A stretch of 5,875 nt of DNA. Source: Bryobacteraceae bacterium. GTDB taxonomy: Bacteria > Acidobacteriota > Terriglobia > Bryobacterales > Bryobacteraceae. A model generated the notes under the pieces. The model searched no databases, was not told where the DNA came from, and saw only the letters and a list, made by a program, of their open reading frames with translations. A program made the translations under genes and the position numbers. Shown here piece by piece: positions 5,342 to 5,875 of this stretch; the first letter of the stretch is position 1; every line of letters begins with the position of its first letter. The DNA lies in assembly GCA_014379815.1 (NCBI GenBank), contig JACMLA010000496.1:1-5875 (forward strand), read 5' to 3'.

Positions 5342-5875
5342 ATGCGCTTGTGGAGCTGTGCGGTTTTATTCGTCGCTCTGAACCTGCCTGTTCTGGCGGC
5401 CGACGCTCGAAGAGATTTTCGCTCTTTCCACCTGATTGGGTCGGCGGAGATTGTCGGGAGTCGGCTGCGGTTAACACCGGCGGTCATGAATCAGGCCGGG
5501 GCAGCATGGTTTCCAGAGCGGAAATACATCGCGGCGGGATTCGATCTTACGTTCCGGTTCCAGATAACCGATCGCGGTGGACTCGGCGAAGGCGCTGACG
5601 GAATTGCGTTTGTGATACAGGATGCTGGGCCCGATGCACTCGCAGGAAGCGGCTCTGCCGGAGGATTTGCGTTAGGCGGTGGAGAGCGCAATAGGCGCAA
5701 GAAAGGCATCCCACATAGTGTGGCGGTATTTTTCGATACCTTTCTGAACGAGGATGGAAACGATCCCTCCGACAATTACGTGGCTATCTCTACCAACGGG
5801 TCAGTGAAGAAAATGCGCTGGCCACCTGCGAGACTTGGGGCGACACGAAATCTGCCCGTGTTTCTGAAAGACGGC
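5342..5875 (+). CDS. Exported L-type (legume-lectin-like) lectin domain protein, 3' end beyond window
   Basis: The frame from ATG 5342 stays open for 178 codons to the window edge. GAGG (5327-5330) lies 11 bases upstream as a modest ribosome site. Residues 1-20 (MRLWSCAVLFVALNLPVLAA) are a signal peptide. The rest matches bacterial L-type lectin domains: a FHLIGSA start, AGAAWF (52-57), FDLTFRFQI (67-75), ADGIAFVIQ (85-93), then IPHSVAVFFDTFLN and DPSDNYVAIS. By alignment with concanavalin A, Asp86 matches the sugar-site Ala-Asp pair, and Asp132, Asn136 and Asp141 match calcium ligands Asp10, Asn14 and Asp19. However, Phe130 and Tyr146 stand where the manganese ligands Glu8 and His24 should be. 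Carbohydrate binding is likely but unproven. The 74-base gap after the HEAT gene shows no terminator, so it may be part of the same operon. What follows the lectin domain cannot be seen. Confidence 0.87.
   Translation, partial: MRLWSCAVLFVALNLPVLAADARRDFRSFHLIGSAEIVGSRLRLTPAVMNQAGAAWFPERKYIAAGFDLTFRFQITDRGGLGEGADGIAFVIQDAGPDALAGSGSAGGFALGGGERNRRKKGIPHSVAVFFDTFLNEDGNDPSDNYVAISTNGSVKKMRWPPARLGATRNLPVFLKDG

Noticed and set aside
4705..5487. A 260-codon open frame on the minus strand opposite the second HEAT gene and the lectin start.
   Set aside because: It spans two genes with clear signal peptides and domains on the other strand, is dominated by Arg/Ser/Pro, and shows no domain or export pattern. 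It is an antisense shadow.

Overview
The window looks like chromosomal accessory DNA from a soil-type Acidobacteriota (Bryobacter/Solibacter-like). This is an inference from gene content: a secreted TPR + FG-GAP + ASPIC/UnbV protein, a pair of exported HEAT-repeat proteins, an exported L-type lectin and the apparent C-terminal end of an Oar/TonB-dependent-receptor-like outer membrane protein. No rRNA, tRNA, CRISPR array, complete insertion sequence or phage gene was seen.

Layout. Bases 1-47 (+) hold the last codons of a gene whose protein ends in a beta-barrel-like strand with terminal Phe. A hairpin at 61-93 separates it from the convergent gene at 95-2548 (-), a large exported protein with an N-terminal TPR region, seven Asp-rich FG-GAP/VCBS motifs and a C-terminal ASPIC/UnbV domain. 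Bases 2549-2865 are probably non-coding upstream DNA. Bases 2866-3304 (+) hold a decayed type II toxin-antitoxin pair: both genes carry a single-base frameshift and the toxin's 3' end is lost. Where the toxin breaks off, a relic (3320-3470, - strand) of a second copy of the TPR/ASPIC gene's 5' part begins. After it comes a co-directional run: two HEAT-repeat proteins (3485-4396 and 4410-5267) and an L-type lectin (5342 onward, cut by the window end).

How it fits together. All intact genes have N-terminal signal peptides, so the live part of the window is an envelope/extracellular protein set, probably for protein-protein or glycan binding rather than catalysis. The 2866-3470 segment is a scar: a dead toxin-antitoxin module inserted between, or left after rearrangement of, two tandem copies of the TPR/ASPIC gene. 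A near-identical 28-bp element (2577-2604 and 3443-3470; 26 of 28 identical) survives upstream of both copies and now also lies just upstream of the HEAT genes. I did not find a convincing new multi-gene system; the most interesting points are the scar, the shared 28-bp element and a lectin that lacks its expected manganese ligands.
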